From JAQICX01 sp964441455 (GTDB taxonomy: Bacteria; Verrucomicrobiota; Kiritimatiellia; JAQICX01): a DNA stretch of 29,397 nt. Positions within the stretch are counted from its first letter, which is position 1, and each line of letters begins with the position of its first letter. The stretch lies in assembly GCA_964441455.1 (NCBI GenBank), contig CAYTUX010000239.1:1-29397 (forward strand), written 5' to 3'. The notes below the pieces were generated by a model. It worked only from the letters and a program-made list of their open reading frames with translations. It was not told where the DNA came from and ran no database searches. Position numbers and translations under genes: made by a program. Shown one piece after another: positions 1-7,195 of this stretch.

Positions 1-52
1 CTCACAACAAAATACTTGCATCTATGTGTGACAAACAAATTCACTTAAACTA

Positions 53-211
53 GAGCATTTTAAGATTGAAACGCAGTAAACCTATGGATTGTGGCTTCCC
101 CTGCATTTTTCAAAAAAAAAGCACAACAGGCTCTGCTATTCTTTATTTTTTTTTAAAATTCAGCGTTGTCCTCATCTCACATCTTTACAGCGTTTCATTC
201 TTGCAATGCTC
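53..211 (-). mobile_element. MITE-like element, family alpha, copy 1
   Basis: A 159-bp element bounded by GAGCATT/AATGCTC and flanked on both sides by TA (51-52 and 212-213). Its ends form an imperfect inverted repeat of about 28 bp: GAGCATTTTAAGATTGAAAC on one side and GAGCATTGAAAGAATGAAAC on the other, each followed by GC(A/T)GTAAA. It is in reverse orientation to the copies at 21569-21724 and 22017-22174. It has no coding capacity of its own, so it must be moved by a transposase supplied from elsewhere. TA duplications and small size resemble MITEs of the IS630/Tc1-mariner type; that assignment is inference. Confidence 0.85.
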
Positions 212-213
212 TA

Positions 214-595
214 AATTTATTTCAGATTTCCTGTTCAAACTCAAAGCTACCAATATGTCATCCATACGAGATTTATCCGCAATAATTTACGAATAGCCAA
301 ATAACATTCAACCTAAAAACGGCAGTTGCCATTTTGCCGTAGATGCTAGGCACACGGTTTTCAGCTATAGTACCTATGCAGGAAGCCGTACAACGCCGCA
401 AATGCGGTAAAACTGGCAACCCCTTACGGTTTGAAATTCAGAAAATTCTTCACCCATTTGGTGAAGCTAATAATCGAAACAACTCCCTTATTTACAAACA
501 CTTATCCGTTTTTATTAATTTCAAATGCCGTAAATAGGTTCAAAGATCATGCCTCCATCTTTAATTATTAGTTATTATTATTACTTTTTTCTATA
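214..595. other. Gene-free spacer with three small hairpins
   Basis: No convincing gene is visible. The two short open frames here lack a ribosome binding site and recognisable domains. Three inverted repeats stand out: ACGGCA/TGCCGT around 318-338, CCGCAAATGCGG near 393-404, and CTTCACC-CATTT-GGTGAAG near 448-466. They may be decayed REP-type or MITE remnants; no function can be assigned. Confidence 0.5.
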
Positions 596-603
596 ATCTT
601 GTG

Positions 604-851
604 CTTAGATTTCTGTTTGAGAGCGCAAATGTGTGTTTTAATCAATGAAATTAGGTTTTAAATTATACTTTTATCACGTTTTAGGTGATCCCGCAAGGCG
701 GGATTAAAAAAATATTTTAAAGGCGGGGTCACGGACCCCGACCCTACACAAAATCTGCAAATCAATGGTTTAGGACTGTTTACAGCATCAGCAACTTTAA
801 GAACGGGATGCTTCACCCCGCTGAAAAGGGCATTCAAACAGAAAAACAGGG
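604..851 (+). mobile_element. MITE-like element, family beta, copy A
   Basis: A 248-bp non-coding element. Its left end reads CTTAGATTTCTGTTTGA and its right end, read inward, CCCTGTTTTTCTGTTTGA, so the inner 11 bases of the inverted ends match exactly. It is flanked by ATCTTGTG (596-603) and ATCTTTTG (852-859), a probable 8-bp target duplication with one change. Inside are a hairpin GATCCCGCAAGGCGGGAT (688-705) and the motif GCGGGGTCACGGACCCCGAC near 723-742. Related copies lie at 4205-4445 and 25953-26111. The family of the driving transposase is not known. Confidence 0.8.
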
Positions 852-878
852 ATCTTTTGCCATTTTTTTAATATATTC

Positions 879-932
879 TTGACTGATATTTGTAATAAAT
901 GTAGATTATCCAAAATTTACATATAGTATAAT
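879..932 (+). promoter_or_regulatory. Candidate promoter region upstream of the first dehydrogenase
   Basis: A perfect TATAAT lies at 927-932, 20 bases before the start codon, but no good -35 box sits 17 bases upstream of it. A second possibility is TTGACT (879-884), 17 bases, TAGATT (902-907). The gene begins only about 100 bases after a MITE, so its promoter must lie here or inside the element. Confidence 0.35.
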
Positions 933-952
933 TAAATAAAAAGGTGAAAAAT

Positions 953-1975
953 ATGTCAAATAAGTTTAGAGTAGTATTAGTTGGGTGCGGAGGAATTGTA
1001 GGAGCCTGGATGGGTGCAGTGGAAAAACGTGATGATGTTGAGATTGTCGGGCTTGTTGATTTAGATGAGAGTAAGGCATTGGCATTGCGTGAAAAATATG
1101 ATTTTCTGAAAGATGCAGATGTCGGAACTTCATTGAAGGATATGCTTGATGCCAAGAATCCTGATGTTGTATTTGACTGCACGGTTCCTGTTGCGCATCC
1201 TGTTGTAACAATTACAGCTTTGGAACATGGTTGTCATGTTTTGGGAGAGAAACCTCTTGCTGATAATCTTGCAGATGCCCAAAAGATGGTTTCAGCATCT
1301 GAAAAAGCCGGCAAAACCTATGCGGTCATTCAGAATCGTCGTTATATTAAAAACATTGTTGCTTTCAGAAAGCTTGTTGAGTCAGGAAAACTTGGCGATG
1401 TGACAACGGTTAATTCAGATTTTTATGTGGGAGCACATTTTGGTGGTTTTCGTGCTGAAATGGAGCATGTACTTCTTGTTGACATGGCAATTCATACATT
1501 TGATATGGCTAGATATATCTCAGGAACAGAGGCTGTGTCTGTTTATTGTCATGAGTGGAATCCAAAAGGTTCATGGTATAGTCATGGTGCATCTGTTATG
1601 GCAATTTTTGAGATGGCAGACGGCAGTGTTTATAACTATCGGGGAAGTTGGTGTCCGGAGGGAATGAACACAAGCTGGGAGTGTGATTGGCGCGTAGTTG
1701 GTGTTCAAGGTAGTGCCATTTGGGATGGACGGGAAAAGATTCAGTATGAAGTTCCTGAAAAGTCTGATGGTTTGATTTGGTCAGGAGAAGTTAAAGATGT
1801 TGAGCTTAGGGAGCCGATTGATTTTGGTGGACATGCAGGTGTTATCAATGAGTTTCTTGAGTCATTAAAAAGTGGTGGTACTCCGCAGACTGAATGCCAT
1901 GACAATATTAAGAGTCTGAAGATGGTTCTCGCTGCTGTAGAAAGTGCTGAGACCGGGAAGAAAGTATTAATATAA
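953..1975 (+). CDS. Gfo/Idh/MocA family NAD(P)-dependent oxidoreductase
   Basis: A 340-residue protein of the Gfo/Idh/MocA family, which oxidises or reduces sugars, inositols and related polyols with a tightly bound nicotinamide cofactor in the cytoplasm. The N-terminal Rossmann fold shows GCGGIVG at residues 11-17, and an EKP motif (99-101), whose lysine is catalytic in the family, follows strand 4. The C-terminal half has the family's D-x-x-x-H pattern (D177, H181). The ATG at 953 is preferred because AAAGGTG lies six bases upstream; a GTG at 944 falls inside that ribosome binding site. A second, only distantly similar family member follows at 2259, so the two may act in successive steps on the same sugar. 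Substrate cannot be told from sequence. Confidence 0.88.
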   Translation: MSNKFRVVLVGCGGIVGAWMGAVEKRDDVEIVGLVDLDESKALALREKYDFLKDADVGTSLKDMLDAKNPDVVFDCTVPVAHPVVTITALEHGCHVLGEKPLADNLADAQKMVSASEKAGKTYAVIQNRRYIKNIVAFRKLVESGKLGDVTTVNSDFYVGAHFGGFRAEMEHVLLVDMAIHTFDMARYISGTEAVSVYCHEWNPKGSWYSHGASVMAIFEMADGSVYNYRGSWCPEGMNTSWECDWRVVGVQGSAIWDGREKIQYEVPEKSDGLIWSGEVKDVELREPIDFGGHAGVINEFLESLKSGGTPQTECHDNIKSLKMVLAAVESAETGKKVLI

Positions 1976-2005
1976 TGGTAAATGCGGACGCCGGGGATGT
2001 ATTAG

Positions 2006-2061
2006 CTCCTCCTCTGAATCAGGGGAGGAGGACGAGCTTGCGAGGACGGAGGGGTTCCTCC
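2006..2061. repeat. CTCC/GGAG hairpin repeat between the dehydrogenases
   Basis: CTCCTCCTCT (2006-2015) pairs with AGGGGAGGAG (2021-2030) over a five-base loop, with one G-T pair. A smaller hairpin GGAGG-GGTT-CCTCC follows at 2048-2061. It starts about 30 bases after the stop codon and may slow or end transcription, but there is no T-run. It looks like an intergenic repeat module; no second copy is in the window. Confidence 0.45.
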
Positions 2062-2258
2062 TCCCATGTGAACCTTGAAGGTTAATGTCAGGTTGAAGCT
2101 TTAACAGGGGGCATCGTCCCAGATGACCGAAATTAAAGAAAAAAACATAGGGATAAGGATAATAAATAGTCTATATGCCATTGATTTTAAAACAAAATAG
2201 GGCTGTTAATAGTCAAACTTTTGACAGAACCCTCGAAATAAAAAGGAATAAGAAAAAG

Positions 2259-3323
2259 ATGAAGAAGAAAATTAGAATAGCCTTAATTGGTTCAGGTGGG
2301 ATTGCTCATTCACATTTAGTTGGTATAGATGAGTATGAGAATGCAGAAGTAGTTATTGCATGTGATATTAATGAAGAGGCAGCAAAGAAGTTTGCAGAAA
2401 AGCATAACATCAAAGATTATACAACAGATATTGATGCTATTATGGCAGATAAGACTATTGATGCTGTAACAATTGCCACTCCTCCTGCATTTCATGCACC
2501 TATTGCAATTAAAGCTCTCAGTGCCGGCAAGCATGTGCACACGGATAAACCATTTGCAATGAATGCACAGGAAGCTGAAGAAGTTGTGAATCTTGCAAAA
2601 GAAAAAGGTCTTATATTTATGGTTGGTATGAACCAGAGATACACAAGCGAAGGTCAGACAGCTAAGAAAATTGTTGAAGAAGGTACTTTAGGTGAGATTT
2701 ATCATGCAAAAGCACTTTGGAAAAGACGTAACTTCATTCCCGGCGGAGCCGGCGGGTGGTTTCATAACAAAAACATTGCCGGTGGTGGTGCAATGCTTGA
2801 CATAGGTGTGCATCTGTTGGATTTGTGCATGTATGTGATTGATAATTTCAAGCCGGTATCTGTAAGTGGTGCAGTTTATACTAAGTTTGGTCAGTATGGC
2901 GGATTGAAAAATACAAGTAAAGCTGAAATGGTTGAACCGGAGTTCAGTGTTGATGATTTTTCATTTGCACTTATCAAGATGGAGAATGGATCCACAATTC
3001 AGCTTGAAGCTACATGGGCAGAATTTATGGAGCAGAAAGAGTACTCCAATATTGAGCTTAAGGGTACTGATGCCGGTATGAATCTCAGACCAATGAAGCT
3101 GTTCACGTGTGGTGATGATGGCAGCTATAATGTAATTGAACCGGCATCATTTAAGGGTGAAGGCAACATTCATAAGGGCAGAACATATAATTGGCTTGAG
3201 GCTATTGAGGGTAAAGCAGAAGTTTTATGCAAACCGGAGCAGTCTCTAGCTATTCAAAAAATCATTGATGCAATTTATGAGTCTTCAAAATCCGGTAAAG
3301 AAGTTGTTATTGACTGGAAATAA
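2259..3323 (+). CDS. Gfo/Idh/MocA family oxidoreductase
   Basis: A 354-residue cytoplasmic dehydrogenase of the Gfo/Idh/MocA family. The N-terminal nucleotide-binding motif GSGGIAHSH starts at residue 11, D36 in ACD at the end of strand 2 is the expected ribose-binding acid, and DKP (96-98) replaces the more usual EKP. D181 and H185 in DIGVH match the C-terminal catalytic pattern. The ATG at 2259 was chosen because AAAAGGAA sits about ten bases upstream and the protein then begins directly with the first beta strand; the frame stays open upstream for 28 codons without family similarity. It shares direction with the preceding dehydrogenase but is separated by a 283-base spacer with hairpins, so co-transcription is uncertain. 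The substrate is unknown, probably a sugar or inositol derivative. Confidence 0.88.
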   Translation: MKKKIRIALIGSGGIAHSHLVGIDEYENAEVVIACDINEEAAKKFAEKHNIKDYTTDIDAIMADKTIDAVTIATPPAFHAPIAIKALSAGKHVHTDKPFAMNAQEAEEVVNLAKEKGLIFMVGMNQRYTSEGQTAKKIVEEGTLGEIYHAKALWKRRNFIPGGAGGWFHNKNIAGGGAMLDIGVHLLDLCMYVIDNFKPVSVSGAVYTKFGQYGGLKNTSKAEMVEPEFSVDDFSFALIKMENGSTIQLEATWAEFMEQKEYSNIELKGTDAGMNLRPMKLFTCGDDGSYNVIEPASFKGEGNIHKGRTYNWLEAIEGKAEVLCKPEQSLAIQKIIDAIYESSKSGKEVVIDWK

Positions 3324-3369
3324 AAGAAACGGTAAACTCTAAACTGTTTATAAACAAAAATTTCAAACC

Positions 3370-3423
3370 CCTGCTTCTCGTATATTTTATTCATTTCATT
3401 ACGAATGCTTTGTCGAGAGCAGG
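3370..3423 (+). terminator. Candidate terminator or structured 3' end
   Basis: CCTGCTTCTCG (3370-3380) pairs with CGAGAGCAGG (3414-3423) with one bulged base, and a T-rich run follows. The loop is long (33 bases) and contains a smaller ATTC/GAAT pairing. It lies about 45 bases after the dehydrogenase stop codon. Confidence 0.45.
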
Positions 3424-3444
3424 TAAATTTTTATTTTTTTATGT

Positions 3445-3507
3445 CCTAGGGTTACACTCCCGTTGGTCGCTCACCCTAGGCTATTACGATATACTCCGTT
3501 GGAGTAT
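3445..3507. repeat. Two hairpins abutting the stop of the SnoaL-like gene
   Basis: CCTAGGGT (3445-3452) pairs with ACCCTAGG (3473-3480) around a 20-base loop, followed by a perfect 7-bp hairpin ATACTCC-GTT-GGAGTAT (3491-3507). The second hairpin touches the stop codon of the minus-strand gene at 3508. Both have the look of REP-type intergenic modules and may also protect or terminate the transcript. Confidence 0.5.
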
Positions 3508-4086
3508 TTAATATATCTCTTTCATTATTCTTCTTTTTGCATAACGAGTCCAGAACCCGACCACAGGGATCCTATCAAACATCACACTTGTATCCCAGTA
3601 ATCCTGCTGAAAAACAACTTTACCATCCTCATTAAATCTCACAAAAGAGATACCAAGTGCTTTTGTTGGGTTGTTTTTAGATGCTTTTATTTCTAGGTTT
3701 ATTATCCAGTGAAAATAGTAATTTATTCCTTCTCTGTGAACTGAGGTAATAGTAAAAGTGCATTTTTCGACAGGTTCAGCCATTGCCAGAAAATATTCTT
3801 TTGTTTTATCAATTCCCTGAACAGAATGGAATGGGTCTCCAAACCATATGTCTTCTGCATAAAGATCTTCCATTCCTTCTTCAATAACTTCCGTAGAATA
3901 TACTTTATAAAAGTCATTAAATCTTTTTAGAGCTCTCTTTTCTTCACTACTTCCTGCAGCAGGTGGTTTCACATTTGCAGTCTCTTGAATTAATTTTTCA
4001 TAATCATCAATATTCTTGTATGAATAATGAGTTGACCGGCATCCCAACATTGTCACAAGACAGATTAGTAATAATATAATTTTCAT
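3508..4086 (-). CDS. SnoaL/NTF2-like lipoprotein
   Basis: A 192-residue protein. It opens with a short hydrophobic stretch ending in TMLGC, a lipobox with C16 as the probable lipidated residue, so it is likely anchored in the cell envelope. The rest (about residues 50-185) reads as a SnoaL-like/NTF2 cone fold: LYAEDIWFGDPFHSVQGI, then alternating beta strands and a closing D-Y-W-D segment typical of the polyketide-cyclase-like branch. Some members of this superfamily are enzymes and many are only ligand binders, so no reaction is assigned. The frame is open upstream for 26 more codons, but the start at 4086 places the signal sequence at the N-terminus. The ribosome binding site is weak. It is transcribed alone, against both neighbours. 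Confidence 0.75.
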   Translation of the reverse strand: MKIILLLICLVTMLGCRSTHYSYKNIDDYEKLIQETANVKPPAAGSSEEKRALKRFNDFYKVYSTEVIEEGMEDLYAEDIWFGDPFHSVQGIDKTKEYFLAMAEPVEKCTFTITSVHREGINYYFHWIINLEIKASKNNPTKALGISFVRFNEDGKVVFQQDYWDTSVMFDRIPVVGFWTRYAKRRIMKEIY

Positions 4087-4204
4087 TACGCATTTTTCTT
4101 TCTGAATTTTGTAAAATTCTTTAAAGTCCAATAAAAATAAATAATTTATTTTTAGAACATACAATTAAAAAGCCATTTTGTCAATTATATTCTCATCCAA
4201 AAAC

Positions 4205-4445
4205 TTTATTTTTCTGGTTGAATGCTGTTTTCGGCAGGGGTGAAGCACCCCAACGGACAGTTGCTCCTACTGCAAACCAACATTAAGCTATTAATCTGCA
4301 ACTGCCTTTGTAGGGTCGGGATCCGTGACCCCGCCTTTAAAATATATTCTTCAGGTTTACCATCCCAAAGGTGAGAAAACCAAAAATAAAACCTCAATTT
4401 TATTGTTTGAAATATACATTTATACTCTCAACCAAAAATCTAAGG
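4205..4445 (-). mobile_element. MITE-like element, family beta, copy B
   Basis: A 241-bp non-coding element on the minus strand. Read on that strand it starts CCTTAGATTTTTGGTTGAG and ends in the complement of TTTATTTTTCTGGTTGA, so the inverted ends match at 13 of 17 aligned positions. The sequence GTTTTTGG flanks it on both sides (complement of 4446-4453 and of 4197-4204), a perfect 8-bp target duplication. The internal motif GCGGGGTCACGG(A)TCCCGAC matches copy A almost base for base. It lies upstream of the SnoaL-like gene and could carry or disturb its promoter. Confidence 0.82.
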
Positions 4446-4448
4446 CCA

Positions 4449-4465
4449 AAAACAGAAAAACAGGG
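4449..4465 (+). repeat. Solo terminus of family beta
   Basis: AAAACAGAAAAACAGGG repeats the right end of copy A (16 of 17 bases at 835-851) and lies a few bases outside copy B. It looks like what is left of another beta element, into or beside which copy B inserted. Confidence 0.5.
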
Positions 4466-4586
4466 TAAAAAGAAAAAATTGGCTTGCAAAAAGTTGCAAA
4501 GTATGAGTATATATAGAAAGTGAAGAGTTCAAAGTATTAGAAATATTTTGTGTGTAGTATTGAATATAAAAGTTTGGAGAAAACAG

Positions 4587-5384
4587 ATGTCGTTATTAAA
4601 GTTAACAAAGCCTTTGGCTGCGTTTGATATTGAGTCAACGGGGACGAATGCCCGTTTGGATAGAATTATTGAAATTGCAATTGTGAAGCAGATGCCTTAT
4701 GGTATGAGTTCTTCATATGTTTTCAGAGTGAATCCCGGAATTCATATTCCTGAAGAGACAACAGCAATTCATGGTATTACAGATGAGGATGTGAAAGATT
4801 GTAAAAGTTTTAAAGATATTGCTGATGAAATTCAGAAAATTATGGATGATTGTGATTTGGCGGGTTACAACTTGTTGAGGTTTGATATACCAATTTTGCA
4901 GGAAGAGTTTGAAAGGGTCGGGAAAAAGTTTGAGATTGATACAAGAAAAATTGTTGATGCACAAAAAATATTTCATAAAAAAGAGCCAAGAGATTTAACT
5001 GCCGCCTTGAAATTTTATTGCGGAGAGGATTTAATTGATGCACATGGTGCGGAAGCTGATACAATTGCAACTTTAAAAGTTATTGAAGGTCAGTTGGCAA
5101 TGTATGAAGATTTGCCAAGAGATGTTCCAGGGCTTGATGAGTATTCAAATCCTACAGATTCAAGTTGGGCGGATAGATCAGGACGGCTTAAGTGGAATGA
5201 GGATGGTGAGCTAATTGTCAATTTCAGCAAGAAAAAGGGATTAACAGTTAAACAATTGCTTAACGAGGAAAAGAGTTTTCTTAAGTGGATTGTTAAAAAT
5301 GATTTTCCAAAAGATACCAGAACTATTATATCTGATATTTTGGAACATGATATCTGGCCTGAAGCGCCGGAGAATAATGGCTGA
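4587..5384 (+). CDS. DnaQ-like 3'-5' exonuclease (DEDDh)
   Basis: A 265-residue protein whose first 180 residues form an RNase-T/DnaQ exonuclease domain, which removes nucleotides from DNA 3' ends with two metal ions. The catalytic residues are visible: D14 and E16 in FDIEST, D100 in LLRFD, and H153 with D158 in AHGAEAD, which makes it the DEDDh class. The C-terminal 80 residues contain GRLKWNEDGELIVNFSKKKG and a helical tail also seen in stand-alone bacterial exonucleases that are not the polymerase III epsilon subunit. The ATG at 4587 is preceded by TTGGAG at a good distance; an upstream in-frame ATG at 4548 adds 13 residues outside the domain. A repair or replication-associated role is likely, exact pathway unknown. 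Confidence 0.85.
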   Translation: MSLLKLTKPLAAFDIESTGTNARLDRIIEIAIVKQMPYGMSSSYVFRVNPGIHIPEETTAIHGITDEDVKDCKSFKDIADEIQKIMDDCDLAGYNLLRFDIPILQEEFERVGKKFEIDTRKIVDAQKIFHKKEPRDLTAALKFYCGEDLIDAHGAEADTIATLKVIEGQLAMYEDLPRDVPGLDEYSNPTDSSWADRSGRLKWNEDGELIVNFSKKKGLTVKQLLNEEKSFLKWIVKNDFPKDTRTIISDILEHDIWPEAPENNG

Positions 5385-5390
5385 TGGTAA

Positions 5391-5415
5391 TTAGTTAGAC
5401 CGTTAGACTGTTAGA
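5391..5415 (+). repeat. GTTAGAC repeat (copy 1)
   Basis: Three spaced GTTAGA units. The 25 bases match the reverse complement of 18263-18287 at 24 positions. It begins seven bases after the exonuclease stop codon. Related units lie at 20192-20241 and 26323-26370. Confidence 0.6.
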
Positions 5416-5427
5416 AAGATGTGGACT

Positions 5428-5490
5428 AGCTCCGCAGGTAGAAAAAAAGGGTAAACTCTAAAGGGTAAAGGTTAAACTTTTAGACAGACC
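5428..5490 (+). repeat. AGCTCCGCAGG plus GTAAACT repeat (copy 1)
   Basis: AGCTCCGCAGG at 5428-5438 is followed by degenerate GTAAACT units. The same order of modules recurs at 12531-12580, and the GTAAACT part alone near 3331-3345, 18132-18170 and 18213-18226. The 5385-5695 spacer otherwise holds no recognisable gene, only a fragment ATGCGTCAAAAGCAA near 5630 that matches the repeat at 8941. Confidence 0.5.
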
Positions 5491-5695
5491 AGTATTTGAA
5501 AGTTTTGGTTCCTTCGTCCTTGGTCATTTAGTCCTCTTATAACAATTGAAAAAGGTAATGCGATGATTTTCTTTGAAAGTGTTGATAATCGATAACTAAA
5601 AGATAATGTTTTTTTGTTTGTCTTTGTTTATGCGTCAAAAGCAAACTTCACAAGTACCAGATAATACGTAGAACGAATTCAGATAGGTGATGAAA

Positions 5696-7195
5696 ATGAA
5701 AAAAGAAAATTTTTTAATAAATAGTTGGCTTGAAAATTTAAGATTTTCAGGGGATAAGAAGGAGATTACTGCACAATGTGTTGTTCCGAAAGAGTTAAAA
5801 GTAAAAGTCAGTTTTAATGGTTCAACTTTTGAGTGGAATGGTTCGGAAAGCAAGTTTTTCAAACTTGAAGCAACACCCGGAACAGAAATTGTTGTCACAC
5901 TTACAGACAATTACTATTCTGCCTCCAGAAGCATGGTTGTTCCAGGAAAACAATATGTAAGAATGTCTTCAAACAGTGTGTCCGGTACAAGAGAGAAAAT
6001 ATTAAATCATATCTTTGCCGGCGAAGAAGTCAGCAAGGAGATACAACCTTTTGTTGGATTTCTGCGGGATGGAGCTTTTGACAAACACGATGAAAAACTT
6101 GCGATAGAGTATATTAAAGGTTCTAATGAGTTGTCATTTTTAGCATTGGGTATTTTACTTTTGGGTATGGATGAAAATGGCATAAAGGATGATGCAAAAA
6201 TAAAAAATTGCGTTAATGATATTGCAAAAAGTATTTTTAATTTGGATTTATTTGAGTTATCTGTACTTTCAATTGCTGCGAGTTTGCATCTTATTTCTAA
6301 TGAAAGTATGACTGAAGAATTAAAATCAGCTATTAAAAAGCAATTGGTTGAGTTTGATTCTTCAGATAGAGCAGATTTTTCTTTAGTTCAGTTTGCAGGT
6401 TTAATAAACTTGTATGAATTTTCCATTGATTCTAATATAAAGTCATTATCCGAAACGCTTATTAATGTAGTTCTGAAGAAGCTTTCTTTACTTTCTTTTG
6501 ATGGTGTATCGTTTGTTCCTGATGCAGATTTACCTGCAAAGCAGTTTGTCTCTTTTTACAAAGGGAGTGCACAGTCGGTAATTTCATGTTTTATTCCGGG
6601 TGTTCCGCTTGCCTATAATCAATGGATGATATTTGTATTGTTATCGGGATTTGAGCCAAGTTTTGATTTGGTTGGAGAATTCTTTTCTACGCGGAGTGGT
6701 GTATATAATGATATTAAGATAAAGAAAACCACCTCATATATGCTTGCAGATTTTATGCTGTTCAATCAGGGTGTTTTTGGTTTAACAGCTCTAAGTAAAA
6801 CATGTATTGTATTCTCTTCATATTATGATTTTTACAAAGATGAATTGTTTGATACCAGAAAACTAAAAGCACCCGAAATTTCTTTTGTTGATTCTTTTAT
6901 GAAAACAATTTATAATACGAGTGGTTTAGAAAACAGGAATACAATGTTGTATTGGCCTCAAGATGAGTTTGAGAAACAATATATTGAGGACAACTGGGTA
7001 TTTGGAGAGGCTTCTCAAGGGCGTATTGCTGTTCATTGCTCTTGTCCTATATTGGAGCATAATGATGTTCTGATAAACAAGGAACTTGAGGCGATAGGCA
7101 ATGAGATTGTCTGGTCAATAATATGTGCAGATAAAAAAGAAGACATTAGTTTAACAGCATTCAGTAAGAGGGTGAAAAAAACATGGAAACTTTAA
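5696..7195 (+). CDS. Unrecognised 499-residue protein, possibly toroid-like
   Basis: Not recognised with confidence. The N-terminal 90 residues are beta-rich with an aromatic WNGSES turn and resemble an immunoglobulin-like module. Residues about 100-370 are mostly amphipathic helices, and the last 130 return to strands. That order recalls heparinase II/III-like or other helical-toroid polysaccharide enzymes, but no catalytic motif can be pointed to. There is no signal peptide, so it is probably cytoplasmic. The ATG at 5696 has AGGTG six bases upstream; GTG at 5687 and ATG at 5690 in the same frame are less well placed. Its 3' end overlaps the acyl-CoA synthetase start by 13 bases, and the ribosome binding site AGAGGGTG for that gene lies inside this one, so the two are almost certainly co-translated and probably act together. 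Confidence 0.65.
   Translation: MKKENFLINSWLENLRFSGDKKEITAQCVVPKELKVKVSFNGSTFEWNGSESKFFKLEATPGTEIVVTLTDNYYSASRSMVVPGKQYVRMSSNSVSGTREKILNHIFAGEEVSKEIQPFVGFLRDGAFDKHDEKLAIEYIKGSNELSFLALGILLLGMDENGIKDDAKIKNCVNDIAKSIFNLDLFELSVLSIAASLHLISNESMTEELKSAIKKQLVEFDSSDRADFSLVQFAGLINLYEFSIDSNIKSLSETLINVVLKKLSLLSFDGVSFVPDADLPAKQFVSFYKGSAQSVISCFIPGVPLAYNQWMIFVLLSGFEPSFDLVGEFFSTRSGVYNDIKIKKTTSYMLADFMLFNQGVFGLTALSKTCIVFSSYYDFYKDELFDTRKLKAPEISFVDSFMKTIYNTSGLENRNTMLYWPQDEFEKQYIEDNWVFGEASQGRIAVHCSCPILEHNDVLINKELEAIGNEIVWSIICADKKEDISLTAFSKRVKKTWKL

Noticed and set aside
66..296. 76-codon open frame across the first MITE
   Set aside because: Most of it is the alpha element, whose other copies do not keep the frame; no ribosome binding site.
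343..537. 64-codon open frame in the left spacer
   Set aside because: No ribosome binding site or recognisable domain, and it runs through several hairpins; chance frame.
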